A stretch of 64,000 nt of DNA from JAOSJL01 sp963704035 (GCA_963704035.1 CAVPGR010000002.1:186001-250000); one strand, 5' to 3'; shown: positions 45,911 to 55,425, counted from the stretch's first letter. The notes: generated by a model from the sequence alone, not told the origin. Program-made: numbers and translations.

Positions 45911-47074
45911 TCAGGTCGTGAGCACCGCGCACGCGCCGATGCCCGGGGCGCCATAGACCTGAGTGAAGCCGACCGTGGGATCTCCGGGAACCTGGCGCAG
46001 CCCGGCCTCACCGCGGAGTTGCAGCACGATCTCGTGGAACTGGCGCATGCCCGACGCCCCGATGGGTTCGCCGTTGGCGATGAGGCCGCCGTCGGTGTTG
46101 ACGGGAAGGCTCCCGTCGATCTCGGTCTCACCGTCGGCGATCAGCTGTTCCTGGGCGCCGTCTTCACAGAATCCGCACTCCGCCATGTGCATGATCTCCG
46201 CGCCCGACTCGCTGTCCTGGAGCTGTGCCACATCGACGTCGCCCGGTTCCACGCCGGCCTGTTCGAATGCCAGCGTCGCGGCCGCCACCGTCGGGGCAGG
46301 GGAGCGGTTCACCGGGAGCCACGGACTGAACACCTCGAAGGACCCGAACTCTCTCGTGGTCACGGTCGACGACCTCAGGTACACGGGGCGGTCCGTGTAC
46401 TCGTGTGCCTTGTCGGCGCGACACACGATCAGCGCCGCTGCGCCTTCGTCGGGCGAGCAGAACATGTACTGCGTGAGCGGCCAGTTGAGCAGCCGCGACG
46501 CGAGGATCTCCTCCTCGCTCCACGTCTTCGTGCGCCAGGCGTTGGGATTGCGTGCCCCGTTGCGAAAGGCCTTGGCTGCCACCTTCGCCAGTGTCGGTTG
46601 TGTGATCCCGAACTCGTGCATGTAGCGGTTGATCTTCTGGGCGAAGAACTGGGTCGTGACCATCATCCCGACTTCGCCGTACCACGGGTCGATTCCGACC
46701 GCGCCGGCATCCGCGTTGAAGTGCCCACGGGGGTGCTTGTCGAGGCCGACCGCCAGGCCGATGTCGAAGGCTCCGGCTTCGATGGAGTTGGCGGCCATCG
46801 CCACGGCACTGCCCGCCGTGGCACAGCCGTTCATCACGTTGATGAATTGAAGGCCTGTGAGGCCCAACTGGTTCACGAGCGTGTCGGCGGATCCCGAACC
46901 TTCATGACCGAGCTGTTGGCCCAGGCTCCCGCCGAAGGCGAACTCGAGGTCGGCCCAGTCGACACCTGCGTCGGCGAGGGCGCGGCGGGTCGCGAGCGCA
47001 CCCATGTCGGCAGCCGAGACACCCTCGTGGCGTCCGAAGGGGTGGATGCCCACTCCCACGATCGCGACGTTCAT
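45911..47074 (-). CDS. Thiolase-superfamily protein, Ltp2/lipid-transfer-like
   Basis: 387 residues. The start MNVAIVGVGIHPFGRHEG and the pattern QFINVMNGCATAGSAVAMAA (Cys region), TQYMFCSPDEGAAALIV, DVAQLQDSESGAEIMHMAE and IANGEPIGASGMRQFHEIV are those of the SCP-x/lipid-transfer-protein thiolases, which include the retro-aldolase Ltp2 of cholesterol side-chain removal. The gene starts within the stop of the OB-fold gene (ATGA at 47071-47074), so the two are coupled, as in the ChsH2-Ltp2 complex. The reaction could be thiolysis or retro-aldol cleavage. Confidence 0.86.
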   Translation of the reverse strand: MNVAIVGVGIHPFGRHEGVSAADMGALATRRALADAGVDWADLEFAFGGSLGQQLGHEGSGSADTLVNQLGLTGLQFINVMNGCATAGSAVAMAANSIEAGAFDIGLAVGLDKHPRGHFNADAGAVGIDPWYGEVGMMVTTQFFAQKINRYMHEFGITQPTLAKVAAKAFRNGARNPNAWRTKTWSEEEILASRLLNWPLTQYMFCSPDEGAAALIVCRADKAHEYTDRPVYLRSSTVTTREFGSFEVFSPWLPVNRSPAPTVAAATLAFEQAGVEPGDVDVAQLQDSESGAEIMHMAECGFCEDGAQEQLIADGETEIDGSLPVNTDGGLIANGEPIGASGMRQFHEIVLQLRGEAGLRQVPGDPTVGFTQVYGAPGIGACAVLTT

Positions 47075-47529
47075 GAGCGTGCCTCTTGCACGCCGACCGG
47101 TCGAAACGCGAACGTGAGCACCTCGGTGCCGTCCGGGTCCGTCGCGAACGGCACGACCGTGAGCTCCATGTCCATGCCGATCGTGAGCCTTGACGGATCG
47201 GGTTCGGTGAGCCGACTCTCGACCTTCACGACGTCGTCGAGTTGAACGTATCCCACGGTGTAGGGCACGAAATCGTCGTCGGTGGGGCCGATGTACGGCT
47301 CTTTGACAGGGAAGCTCTGTGTCGTGAAGGTCCACAAGGTGCCATGACGCGGCAGCAGAGTCTGCTCCATCTGCTCGCCCGAACACCGCGGACATCCGGC
47401 GTTGACCGGAAATGTGGTCGTCCCGCAGTGGACGCAGCGGCTCCCGATGAGGCGGGCGTCGTCCCCGGTCGTGGTCAGGATGCCGTCGGCGATGAGCCGC
47501 TCGGAGGTGGGGCGAGCTGTTTCAGTCAC
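47071..47529 (-). CDS. Zinc-ribbon/OB-fold (DUF35) partner protein
   Basis: 152 residues. The N-terminal rubredoxin-like zinc ribbon has SRCVHCGTTTFPVNAGCPRC (two CxxC pairs), followed by an OB-fold of beta strands (GTLWTFTTQSF, YTVGYVQLDD, VESRL, ELTVVPF). DUF35 proteins bind acyl-CoA and partner thiolases or aldolases (as in ChsH2 with Ltp2 and archaeal HMG-CoA synthase with thiolase). Translationally coupled to the downstream thiolase. The promoter carries the regulon box at 47538-47553. Confidence 0.87.
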   Translation of the reverse strand: MTETARPTSERLIADGILTTTGDDARLIGSRCVHCGTTTFPVNAGCPRCSGEQMEQTLLPRHGTLWTFTTQSFPVKEPYIGPTDDDFVPYTVGYVQLDDVVKVESRLTEPDPSRLTIGMDMELTVVPFATDPDGTEVLTFAFRPVGVQEARS

Positions 47530-47537
47530 CGAAACAG

Positions 47538-47553
47538 GTTAACGACGGTTTAC
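47538..47553 (+). promoter_or_regulatory. GTTAAC-type 16-bp box upstream of the OB-fold/thiolase operon
   Basis: GTTAAC-GACG-GTTTAC starts 9 bp before the OB-fold gene start at 47529. The operon seems to have its own promoter in the 55-bp gap after the crotonase gene. Confidence 0.65.
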
Positions 47554-47584
47554 GTACTGTGTCTATCGAGACTGTGTCCATGCC

Positions 47585-48345
47585 TCAGGCGCCGGCTGCC
47601 GCCAGCTGCCGGGTCACGAGGTCGGAGAGAACCGCGACCTCGTGTCGGATCGTGTCGCCCAGAAAGTCCGCGCGGGCGTCGACGAGCAACCGCTTCGTTG
47701 CCCGGAGCGATGCCTCATCACCGGCGGCAATGGTGGACGCGAGCTCCAGTGTCTCGTCGACGACTCGGTCCCGGGGAACCTGTTTCAGCGCGAGCCCCAG
47801 TTCCACGGCCTCGGCTGCGTCGATCCAGTCACCCGTCATCAGGATCCGCGCTGCCTGCTGCGGCCCCACGATGAGAGGGAGTAGCGCGCGCTGCTCGCTC
47901 CCTCGGGGGAAACGCCGAGCGACACGAACGGAGCGCGCAAGCGGGCGTCGTCGGCCATCACGACGATGTCGCAGTGCAGCAGCATCGTCATCCCGATGCC
48001 GATGCCGGCGCCGTTGACCGCGGCCAGCAAGGGCTTCGGAAACGCCGCCAGCGTCTCCACGTAGGTGACGAACGCGTCGAGGATCCTGGTCGGATCGTCG
48101 ATGTCGCCCGCCAGAACCTGGGTGTCGGCTCCCGACGAGAAGGCGCGCCCCGCACCGGTGACGACGACGACACTGACTGAGTCGTCGTCGCGGGCGTTCA
48201 CCAGCGCGTCGATGGCCGCTTCGTACTGCGCGGTATCGAACGCGTTGAGACGGTCGGGCCGGTTCATCGTGACGAGACGGACACCCCCGCCGTGGTCGTC
48301 GACGACCACGCGCCCGTCGGTTTCCGAGGGCGGGGGTGGGGTCAC
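47585..48345 (-). CDS. Crotonase-family protein, enoyl-CoA isomerase-like (one frameshift)
   Basis: About 253 residues from GTG at 48343-48345. Features are LVTMNRPDRLNAFDTAQYEA, GAGRAFSSGADTQVL and AAVNGAGIGIGMTMLLHCDI. The position of the first catalytic Glu of hydratases is Thr, but VSLGVSPEGASS keeps the Glu used by delta3-delta2-enoyl-CoA isomerases, so isomerisation is likelier than hydration. The frame shifts near 47895; the second part reads LLPLIVGPQQAARILMTGDW. The start overlaps the stop of the MaoC gene (GTGA), so the two are coupled. Confidence 0.85.
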
Positions 48346-49217
48346 GACGCCTTCCGGAAGGCACCGTCGTCGAAGACGACGCGACCGTCGCTCCCGATCA
48401 CGTCGAAGACAGCGGCCTTGTCGGCGCTGTCACCGTCGACCCACATGCGGGTCGTCAGCGTCTCTCCGGGCATCACCGGCGAGCTGAAGCGACCCTCGAT
48501 GTGGCCGAACCGCGCGGGATCGGAATCGCACAGTGTGTGCAGCAGCGCTCGACCAGCGTGACCGAAGGTGCACAGGCCGTGCAGGATCGGACGATCGAAG
48601 CCGGCCTGCGCTGCGAACCACGGGTCGGAGTGCAGCGGGTTGCGGTCACCGCTGAGGCGGTAGAGGAGCGTCTGGTCGGGACGGACGTCGTAGGCCACCT
48701 CGTGGTCCGGCGCCCGGTCGGGTGGGGGATTGCTGGCTCCCGACGGACCGCGTTCGCCCCCGAAGTCGCCCTCGCCGCGCAGGACGAGCGTAGAGCGGGT
48801 CGTGAAGAGGGGGTCGCCGTCGGAAACGAGCTTCGCCTCGCCTTCGAGGACCACGATCGCCGCCTTGCCCTTGTCCCAGATCTCCGCCAGCTTGGTCACT
48901 ACTTCGACCTCACCTTCCACCGGAAGCTCGCGGTGCAGCGTGACGGACTGCCCGCCGTGGAGGAGTCCCGCGAAGTTGAAGTCGCCGATCAGCCCGGTGG
49001 CCGAAGCGAGGCCGCCCGTGCCGAGAACCACGGGCATCGTCGGCAGCGCCCGCTGTGGGACGTCGTGCGAGTTCTCGGTGGTGAATTCCAACTCGAAGCC
49101 CACGGGGTCGATGATCCCCGCGCCTACCCCGAGTGCGTAGAGAATCGAGTCCTTGGACGTCCAGGTCCCGCGGGTGGGCTCGGTGGTTGCTCCGACGTTG
49201 TCGGCGTTGATGGGCAC
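48342..49217 (-). CDS. Two-domain MaoC-like enoyl-CoA hydratase (double hotdog)
   Basis: 291 residues. The start is GTG at 49215-49217 after GGAGG; the longer open frame is rejected. The N-terminal half is a FAS1-like dehydratase hotdog (PINADNVGATTEPTRGTWTS). The C-terminal half has the hydratase-2 motif YRLSGDRNPLHSDPWFA with catalytic Asp and His, followed by RPILHGLCTFGHAGRA. It should add water to 2-enoyl-CoAs to give 3R-hydroxyacyl-CoAs, or act on bulky steroid-type substrates. It sits between the dehydrogenase at 49253 and the crotonase at 47585 in one co-directional set. Confidence 0.88.
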   Translation of the reverse strand: MPINADNVGATTEPTRGTWTSKDSILYALGVGAGIIDPVGFELEFTTENSHDVPQRALPTMPVVLGTGGLASATGLIGDFNFAGLLHGGQSVTLHRELPVEGEVEVVTKLAEIWDKGKAAIVVLEGEAKLVSDGDPLFTTRSTLVLRGEGDFGGERGPSGASNPPPDRAPDHEVAYDVRPDQTLLYRLSGDRNPLHSDPWFAAQAGFDRPILHGLCTFGHAGRALLHTLCDSDPARFGHIEGRFSSPVMPGETLTTRMWVDGDSADKAAVFDVIGSDGRVVFDDGAFRKAS

Positions 49218-49252
49218 GATGTCCTCCGGTGAATTGTGGTCGGCTGAAGAGC

Positions 49253-50484
49253 CTAGGAGATCGTCAGGTCTTTGAATGGAGTGTCGCGGGAGGGCCCGGG
49301 CTCCTTGGGGAGTCCGAGGACGCGCTCGCCGATGATGTTGTGCTGCACCTCGTCGGAGCCGCCCGCTATCCGCAGCGCGGGGGCCGCGAGCAGTGTCTCC
49401 CACCATTCGTTGGCGAACTCGTCAGGGTCCTTGACCACCGCTGCGGGACCGGCGATGCGCGTACCGAGATCCCCGGCGTCGTTCAACAACCGTCCCATCG
49501 CCAGCTTCGCCACAGACGCTTCCGCTCCGGGAAGACCGCCCTGCGAGATGGCCGTGATGAGCCGATAGCCGATGAAGCGCATCGTCTCGGCGCGGACGTA
49601 GAGGTCGGCCAGTTCCTGGCGCACTCGGGGATCGACCGTGCCGTCGGGAGCGTGCTGTCGTGCAAGGGCGACGAGAGCGTCGACCACTCCACCGGCACCG
49701 AACTCGCCCATCATGGACCGCTCGTGCAGCAGTGTCGTCTGGGCGACGCGCCAGCCATCGTGGAGATCCCCGATCCTGTTCGTCGTCGGGAATACGGACG
49801 TCCTCGAAGAAGACCTCGTTGAAATGCGAGAGCCCCGTCATCTGCCGCAGCGGTCGGATCTCTACGCCGGCCGCCTCCATGTCGAGCAGGAACCAGGTGA
49901 TGCCCTGGTGCTTCGGAGCCTCGGGGTTGGTCCGGGCGAGAAGGAAGCCCCACTTCGAGTAGTGGGCCCCCGACGACCACACCTTCTGGCCGTTGACGAT
50001 CCACTCGTCGCCGTCGGCCACAGCGGCGGTGCGCAACGACGCCAAGTCGGATCCGGCTCCAGGTTCCGAGAACAGCTGGCACCAGATCTCCTCGCCGGCG
50101 AGCAGCGGTGGAAGGAACCGGCGTCTTTGTTCATCCGTGCCGTGGGCGATGACGGTGGGGCCGCCGAGCGAGATGCCGATGCGGAACACGGCGTCGGGAA
50201 CCACGAAGGCGGCGCACTCCTGGCCCCAGATGATCTGCTCCATCAGCGTGGCACCGCGGCCGCCGTATTCGGTCGGCCAGCTGATTCCGGCCCATCCGTC
50301 GGCGGCGGCTTTCTGTTGCCATTGCCGGCGCGATCTCGATGTCGGCGGCCGTGTCGCTTTCGCGACCCAGCACCGAGAGAACCCCATGTGAGCTGTTCGC
50401 CGAGCGCAGGGCTGCGTGTGCCTCGAGCCATTCGCGGGCCTCGACGCGGAAGGCGGCCTCGACCGGCGTGTCCTCGAAGTCCAT
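49253..50484 (-). CDS. Acyl-CoA dehydrogenase, FadE type (two frameshifts)
   Basis: About 410 residues from ATG at 50482-50484 (MDFEDTPVEAAFRVEAREWL). The middle carries ISWPTEYGGRGATLMEQIIW, IWCQLFSEPGAGSDLASL and VNGQKVWSSGAHYSKWG; the C-terminus is GGSDEVQHNIIGERVLGLPK. Frame shifts lie near 50330 and 49790. The residue before GGSDE is Ala and not Glu, and the motif itself is altered (GGSDEV in place of GGTSEI). With the dehydrogenase at 43852 this is the second copy lacking the standard C-terminal Glu. The start is next to the regulon box at 50485-50500. Confidence 0.86.
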
Positions 50485-50500
50485 GTGAACGAACATTAAC
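50485..50500 (+). promoter_or_regulatory. GTGAAC-type 16-bp box abutting the acyl-CoA dehydrogenase start
   Basis: GTGAAC-GAAC-ATTAAC lies immediately upstream of the ATG of the minus-strand dehydrogenase gene. Its position means the mRNA leader is very short or absent, and a bound protein would block initiation. Confidence 0.7.
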
Positions 50501-50559
50501 TCATGGGTGGCGTGGTCCACGATGGCGTCGGCGTCGCCACCCGGGTGATTGACTCAGGT

Positions 50560-50575
50560 GTGAACGAGCGTTAGC
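50560..50575 (+). promoter_or_regulatory. GTGAAC-type 16-bp box upstream of the substrate-binding protein gene
   Basis: GTGAAC-GAGC-GTTAGC lies 47 bp before the ATG at 50623. With the box at 50485 it forms a pair in the same 138-bp divergent promoter region. Confidence 0.7.
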
Positions 50576-50622
50576 GTCCCTGGCGGACAGCAGTGGAATG
50601 GGCGCTCTCAGGGAGACATCAG

Positions 50623-51940
50623 ATGCGACGGTTCGGTTGGATCCGGGTGGTGGCGATTCTCGCCGCGTTGGTGCTGGTGGCGGTCGCCTGCGACAGCGAC
50701 AGCTCGAGCAGCGACGACACGGGTGGGGGCGACGACCAGCCGGCTCCCGACCGAGATCGACCTCACCGCGGGCCTCACCGGTGAGCCGATCAAGGTCGGT
50801 GTGATCGTCGAGGAGACCGGGGGTGCGCTCGCCAATCCCGAGTACCCCGAGGGTGCGATCGGTGCCGCACTGATGGTCAACGAGGCGGGCGGGATCGGGG
50901 GTCGCCCCGTCGAGGTCCTGACCTGCGACACCGCCAATGACCCGAACACAGCGGCCGAGTGTGGGCGAATGATGGTCGACGAGGGAGTCGTCGCGCTCGA
51001 CGGGTGTCCTGTCGGTGCACGCCGACCAGTTCCTGCCGCTCATGGAGGAGAACAAGATCCCGTCGATCGCCCACACCCTGGCGGGAGCCGCGGGCTTCAC
51101 CTCGCCCGCTGCCTTCCCGGTGGTCGGGGGGATCGTGACCACGGCGCCGAGTGTGGCCATCGGCGTGGCCGAGCAGGGTGCCACCAAGGTGAGCACACCG
51201 CGTCCCGACCTGGCCGCCGGCGCCGCCATTCCCGCGTTCGTGACGCCCTCCCTCGAGGCGTTCGGCGCCACGTACGGCAATGACGTCCCCGTGCCCGAGC
51301 TCGCTCCCGACATGGCGACCTACGTAGAGGCCTCGCTCGAGGGCGGCGCCGACGGCATCGCTGTCTTCCTGTCAGGTCAGGACGCCACCAACTTCGTGGT
51401 GACGGCCCGCCAGAGTGAGCCCGATATCCCCCTCGGGACCTTCTCCACGGACGCGAGCGCGTTCCGATCGATTCGCTCGGCGATGATCTTGCCGGGATCG
51501 TGACGTCGCAGTCCTCGACCTGTGCGTTCGACAGCGACGCGTGCCAGCAGTTCATCGATGCAGTGCACGATGCCGGTTTCGAGGAGACGACCGGGGGTCG
51601 GCTCATGGCCTACTCAGGCGTGGTCGTCATGACGCTCCTGGCCGAGGACCTCCCGGAGATCACCGGCCCGGCTCTCTGGGATGCGCTCAACGCGACCACC
51701 GACCTGGAGTTCGGGCTCTACCCGCCGCTCCAGTGGGCAGAAGCCGTGGACGTCGGAATCCCGATCCCGCGGGTTTTCAATCCGTGCGCCGTGCCAGTCA
51801 TCTTCGACGCGGAGGGTGAGACCTCGCCCCTGTTCGACACGCTCGTCGACGTCACCAACGGCGACGAGTGCACGGCCAGCGGCGACCCCGTCGAGTTGGG
51901 TGGCGGCGGATCCTCCGCCGACGGCTCCGAGTCCGAGTAG
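50623..51940 (+). CDS. Liv-type ABC transporter substrate-binding lipoprotein (three frameshifts)
   Basis: About 438 residues from ATG at 50623. A lipoprotein signal (LAALVLVAVAC, lipid attached to the Cys) precedes a Ser/Asp/Gly linker. The mature part begins PIKVGVIVEETGGALANPEY, the periplasmic-binding-protein type I fold of LivK-like receptors, and continues with ADQFLPLMEENKIPSIAHTL and SGQDATNFVVTARQSEPD. Shifts lie near 50745, 51005 and 51480. It should bind the cargo of the Liv permeases downstream. The setting in a lipid-degradation cluster suggests the ligand is not an amino acid; this is inference. Confidence 0.8.
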
Positions 51941-51963
51941 TCGCCGCGAGTCCTGTCAGGCGG

Positions 51964-51990
51964 TCGTCGGTCAGCGATCGTCGGTCAGCG
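51964..51990. repeat. 14-bp tandem repeat at the end of the TetR gene
   Basis: TCGTCGGTCAGCGA (51964-51977) is followed directly by TCGTCGGTCAGCG (51978-51990). The second copy contains the TGA of the minus-strand TetR gene (51985-51987). Confidence 0.7.
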
Positions 51991-52562
51991 GCCGCCCGGC
52001 CCGAGCAGCGAGCCGACGAGCATGTCGTGAAGCCCAGCGGCGAGCTGCTCACGGGAGTAGCCCGCGTCGTACTGCGCTGCGGCGAGCGCCATCCCGAGTG
52101 CCATCCAGATCGCAGCGGCCACGGCGTCGTCGTCCAGATCGGGACGCAGCTTCCCCAGAACGGATCGCCATTCGGACTGGTAGTCGTTGACGGCACGCGT
52201 CCAGGCCCCCTTCGCCGCCGGAGAGAGGTACCGCCGTTCGCGGAGAAGGACCGTGACCATGTCGGGTCTGCTCAGCACATCGTCCACGAGGCCGCTCGCG
52301 AGTGCATCGAGTGCCTGGTCGCGGCGCGAGGTCGCCACTCGAGGATCTCGTCGGCGTGCTGGAGGACCTCCGAGGCGCCGTAGGTGACGCACTCGTCGAG
52401 GATCTCCTGTTTGCTGGAGAAGTGGCGGTAGACGCCGGGTCCGGTGATACCGGCAGCCGCGCCGATATCGTCGATTCCGGTCGCCTCGTATCCGCTTCGC
52501 CGGAAGAGACGAATAGCCGCATCGAGGATCAGTTCGCGTCGCGTCCGCTGCTTGTCCGCCAT
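51985..52562 (-). CDS. TetR-family regulator of the lipid/Liv cluster (one frameshift)
   Basis: About 192 residues from ATG at 52560-52562 (MADKQRTRRELILDAAIRLF). The helix-turn-helix is GIDDIGAAAGITGPGVYRHF, which is typical TetR. The frame shifts near 52335, joining the N-terminal half to RDQALDALASGLVDDVLSRP and the C-terminal half. Its own promoter carries a regulon box (52563-52578) next to the start codon, as expected for autoregulation. It lies between the binding-protein gene and the permease genes, so it is the best candidate to read the GTKAAC boxes. The ligand is probably an acyl-CoA or steroid-like CoA ester. Confidence 0.87.
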
Positions 52563-52578
52563 GTGAACCAAGACTAAC
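52563..52578 (+). promoter_or_regulatory. GTGAAC-type 16-bp box between tetR and livH
   Basis: GTGAAC-CAAG-ACTAAC fills most of the 30-bp gap between the divergent TetR and permease start codons. One bound repressor could cover both promoters. Confidence 0.7.
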
Positions 52579-52592
52579 GTCTGCGATTCGGT

Positions 52593-53510
52593 GTGACGGA
52601 GTTTCTGCGGTTCGCCATCCTCGGCCTCGGTGCCGGCGCCGTGTACGGTCTCGCCGCTCTCGGGATCGTGCTCACCTACCGCGGCTCGGGTGTCGTCAAC
52701 TTCGCGCAGGGTGCCGTCGGCATGGTGTGTGCCTTCGTGTTCTACAACGCGCGCGATTCAGGAACCGCGACCTGGATCGCCTGGGCGGAGGCGCTGGCGC
52801 TCGGGGCGCTGATCGGCGCGCTCACCCACGTTCTGATCATGCGACCCCTCCGCAGGGCACCCGCGTTGTCGCGGCTGATCGCGACCCTGGGTCTCCTGAC
52901 TGTCCTGTTCGGCTTCGGCCAGTCGCGGTGGGGCGATCTCCCCAAGATCGTGACGAGGTTGCTTCCCGCCGACGGAGTGACCCTGTGGAGCGACGTGTCG
53001 ATCGGGCGCGACCGCCTCATCATTCTCGGCATCGGCGTGGCGTTGACGGATCGTGCTCACGGCGGTCTACCGCTGGACGACGTTCGGTCTGTCGACCCAG
53101 GCGGTGGCGGAGAACCGCAGGGCGACGTCCGCGCAGGGGATCTCACCCGACCTGGTCGCGACCGCCAACTGGGCGCTCGGCGGCGTCCTGGCGGCGCTGG
53201 CTGCGATTCTCATCGTCAACCTGTCCGGCCTCGACGTCGCGAGCCTCACGTTGCTGGTCGTTCCCGCACTGGCGGCCGCGCCCTGGTCGGCAACTTCCGC
53301 TCGTTCGGTCTGACGCTCGCCGGCGGTCTGCTGATCGGAATCCTCGAATCGGAGGTCGCCTACACGCAGATCCGACTCGACGTCACGCTCGACGGATGGT
53401 CCCGTTCGCATCCCGTTCCTCGTGATCGTCGATCGTGCTGGTCGTGCGCGGACGAGCCCTACCGCTGCGTGGTGAAGGCTGTCGAGAAGCCTCCCGAGAT
53501 CGGTACGGGT
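52593..53510 (+). CDS. Liv-type ABC transporter permease, LivH-like (several frameshifts)
   Basis: A membrane protein of about 300 residues from GTG at 52593. Helices and motifs are LRFAILGLGAGAVYGLAALG, VLTYRGSGVVNFAQGAVGMV, IMRPLRRAPALSRLIATLG and, after a shift near 53045, TTFGLSTQAVAENRRATSAQ with the permease coupling motif. Shifts also lie near 53280 and 53400. The 3' boundary is uncertain: the frame may run on into the LivM part (VAVAAVIIAFF), giving a LivH-LivM fusion. It belongs to the same operon as the LivM, LivG and LivF parts. Confidence 0.72.
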
Positions 53511-54585
53511 AGTATCCGTTCCGTAGGTTCTGCTGCCCTGTCGCCGTGGCCGCCGTCATCATCGCCTTCTTCTGTCGACGACGCTCGTCGAGGCGGTGAC
53601 GACGACGCTCGCTCTCGGGATCGTCATCCTTTCGTTCGTGGTCGTCACGGGATACACGGGCCAACTTTCCGCTCGCGCAGTTCGCTCTCGCCGGCATGGG
53701 GGCATGGTGCGGCGCGCGCGCGATCGCCAACTGGGACATCCCGTTCGAGTTGGCGTTCATCGTCGGCGTACTCGGTGCCGTTCCCATCGGGATTCTGGTG
53801 GGGCTCCCGGCTCTCCGCACGCGAGGTGTGAATCTCGCCGTTGCCACGCTCGGCCTCGCACTCGTCATCGAGAGCCTCGTGTTCCGGAACCTCGACCGAA
53901 CCGGTGGCGTCACGGGTACGACGATCGGTTCCGTTCGACTCTTCGGCATCGACTTCGACACGTTCGCCCATCCGGAGCGGTACGCGCTGCTGAGCCTGCT
54001 GCTGTTCGTCGGCTGCGGCGTGCTCGTCGCGAACCTTCGACGAGGGCGGGCCGGACGCCGTCTCGTGGCGGTGCGGTCCAACGAACGTGCGGCGACCGCC
54101 TCGGGAATCAGCGTCTTTCGGGCCAAGCTCTACGCGTTCGGGCTGTCGGCGGCCCTCGCCGCTGTCGGTGGGATGCTCATCGGGTTTCGCCGCCCGAACG
54201 TCACGTTCTTCCCCACCTTCTCGATCTTCGAATCGATCTTCGTCGTGATCTACGCCGTGATCGGCGGCATCGGATTCATCGTCGGTGCGCTGGTCGGGCG
54301 CGGCGGTCGGCACCGGGGAACTTCGCGGTGAAGTTCCTGGGCGGATCCTTCGACGACGAGCGCACGGTCCAGATCGTGCTGGGCATCGCGCTCATCGTCG
54401 TCCTGGTCCTGATCCCGAACGGGATCGCCAGTCGTGCCGATATGGCGCCGACGCCTCTTCCCGGTCGAACCGCTCAGACCGCCCGACGAGTTCGACGGTC
54501 GGTGAGGTCGAACAGGTCGGCGAGTTCGAACAGGTCGGTGAGTTCGACACGTCCCGTCGAGACGCTTCCCGAGGTCGAGCGACCC
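53511..54585 (+). CDS. Liv-type ABC transporter permease, LivM-like, fused to LivG (frameshifts)
   Basis: About 350 residues. Helices around TTTLALGIVILSFVVVTGYT, LAFIVGVLGAVPIGILVGLP and TLGLALVIESLVFRNLD are followed by GRRLVAVRSNERAATASGIS and AKLYAFGLSAALAAVGGMLI, the LivM signature. Shifts lie near 53665 and 54300. From VKFLGGSFDDERTVQIVLGI the frame runs without a stop through a Ser/Arg linker into the LivG ATPase, so LivM and LivG are one chain. Boundaries are approximate. Confidence 0.72.
54497..54550 (+). repeat. Three 18-bp repeats coding for the LivM-LivG linker
   Basis: Units GGTCGGTGAGGTCGAACA, GGTCGGCGAGTTCGAACA and GGTCGGTGAGTTCGACAC follow one another. They code for a Ser/Arg/Asn-rich linker between the permease and ATPase parts. 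Confidence 0.75.
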
Positions 54586-55404
54586 CGGATCTCCGAGGCG
54601 GCACTTCGGGCGGAGGGCGTGACGGTCCGCTTCGGTGGTGTCGTGGCGCTCGACGATGTGAGTCTCGAGGTGCCTTCCTGGTGAGATCCATGGACTCATC
54701 GGGCCCAACGGCGCCGGGAAGACGACACTCATCGACGCCATGACGGGCTTCGTGCCGTGCGTCCGACGGGCGAATTTTCCTCGATGACACGTCCGGTCGA
54801 CCGCTGGTCGCCCCGGAGACGTGCGGTCTGCGGAATCGGTCGCTCCTTCCAGAATCTCGAGCTCTTCGAGTCGATGACGGTGCGGGAGAATCTTCGCACG
54901 GCCTCGGATCGCTCGCGATTTCCGCGCCTATCTCACCGATCTCGTCGCCCCGGGCCACGCGCCGCTCGGGCGCCGGTGCCGTAGCCGCCGTGCGCGAGTT
55001 CGGAATCGAGGCCGTCCTCGAGGAGACTTCCGGACGAGCTCCCGTTCGGTGTTCGGCGCCAGGTCGCGATCGCCCGGACGGTGGCGACGACACCGTCGGT
55101 GCTGCTTCTCGACGAGCCGGCGGCCGGACTCGACGAGCACGAGTCGGCCGAGCTCGGTCGACTCGTGCGGAGACTGGCCGACGACTGGGGGATGGCGGTA
55201 CTCATGATCGAACACGACGTCTCGCTGGTCATGGACATCTGCGACCGCGTGCACGGTGCTCGACTTCGGTCGCAAGATCGCGGAGGGCACACCCGCCGAG
55301 GTCCTCGACGAGGACGTGGTCGTCGCCGCCTATCTGGGCGTCGACGACGACGGGGGCCGTGGAGTCGGAGCGGGCGTCCCGCCGTCGTTCGCGAACCGGC
55401 GGTA
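54586..55404 (+). CDS. Liv-type ABC transporter ATP-binding part, LivG-like (several frameshifts)
   Basis: About 270 residues continuous with LivM upstream. The start RAEGVTVRFGGVVALDDVSL leads into Walker A (GLIGPNGAGKTTLIDAMTGF), ACGIGRSFQNLELFESMTVR, the region before Walker B (GVRRQVAIARTVATTPSVLL), Walker B DEPAAGLDEHESAELGR and IEHDVSLVMDICDRV. Shifts lie near 54680, 54765, 54930, 55030 and 55255. GRSFQNLELFESMTV is the LivG signature. The end at the TAG 55402-55404 is chosen because LivF begins soon after. Confidence 0.72.
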
Positions 55405-55425
55405 GTAGCGCGGCGCCCGAGGGCG

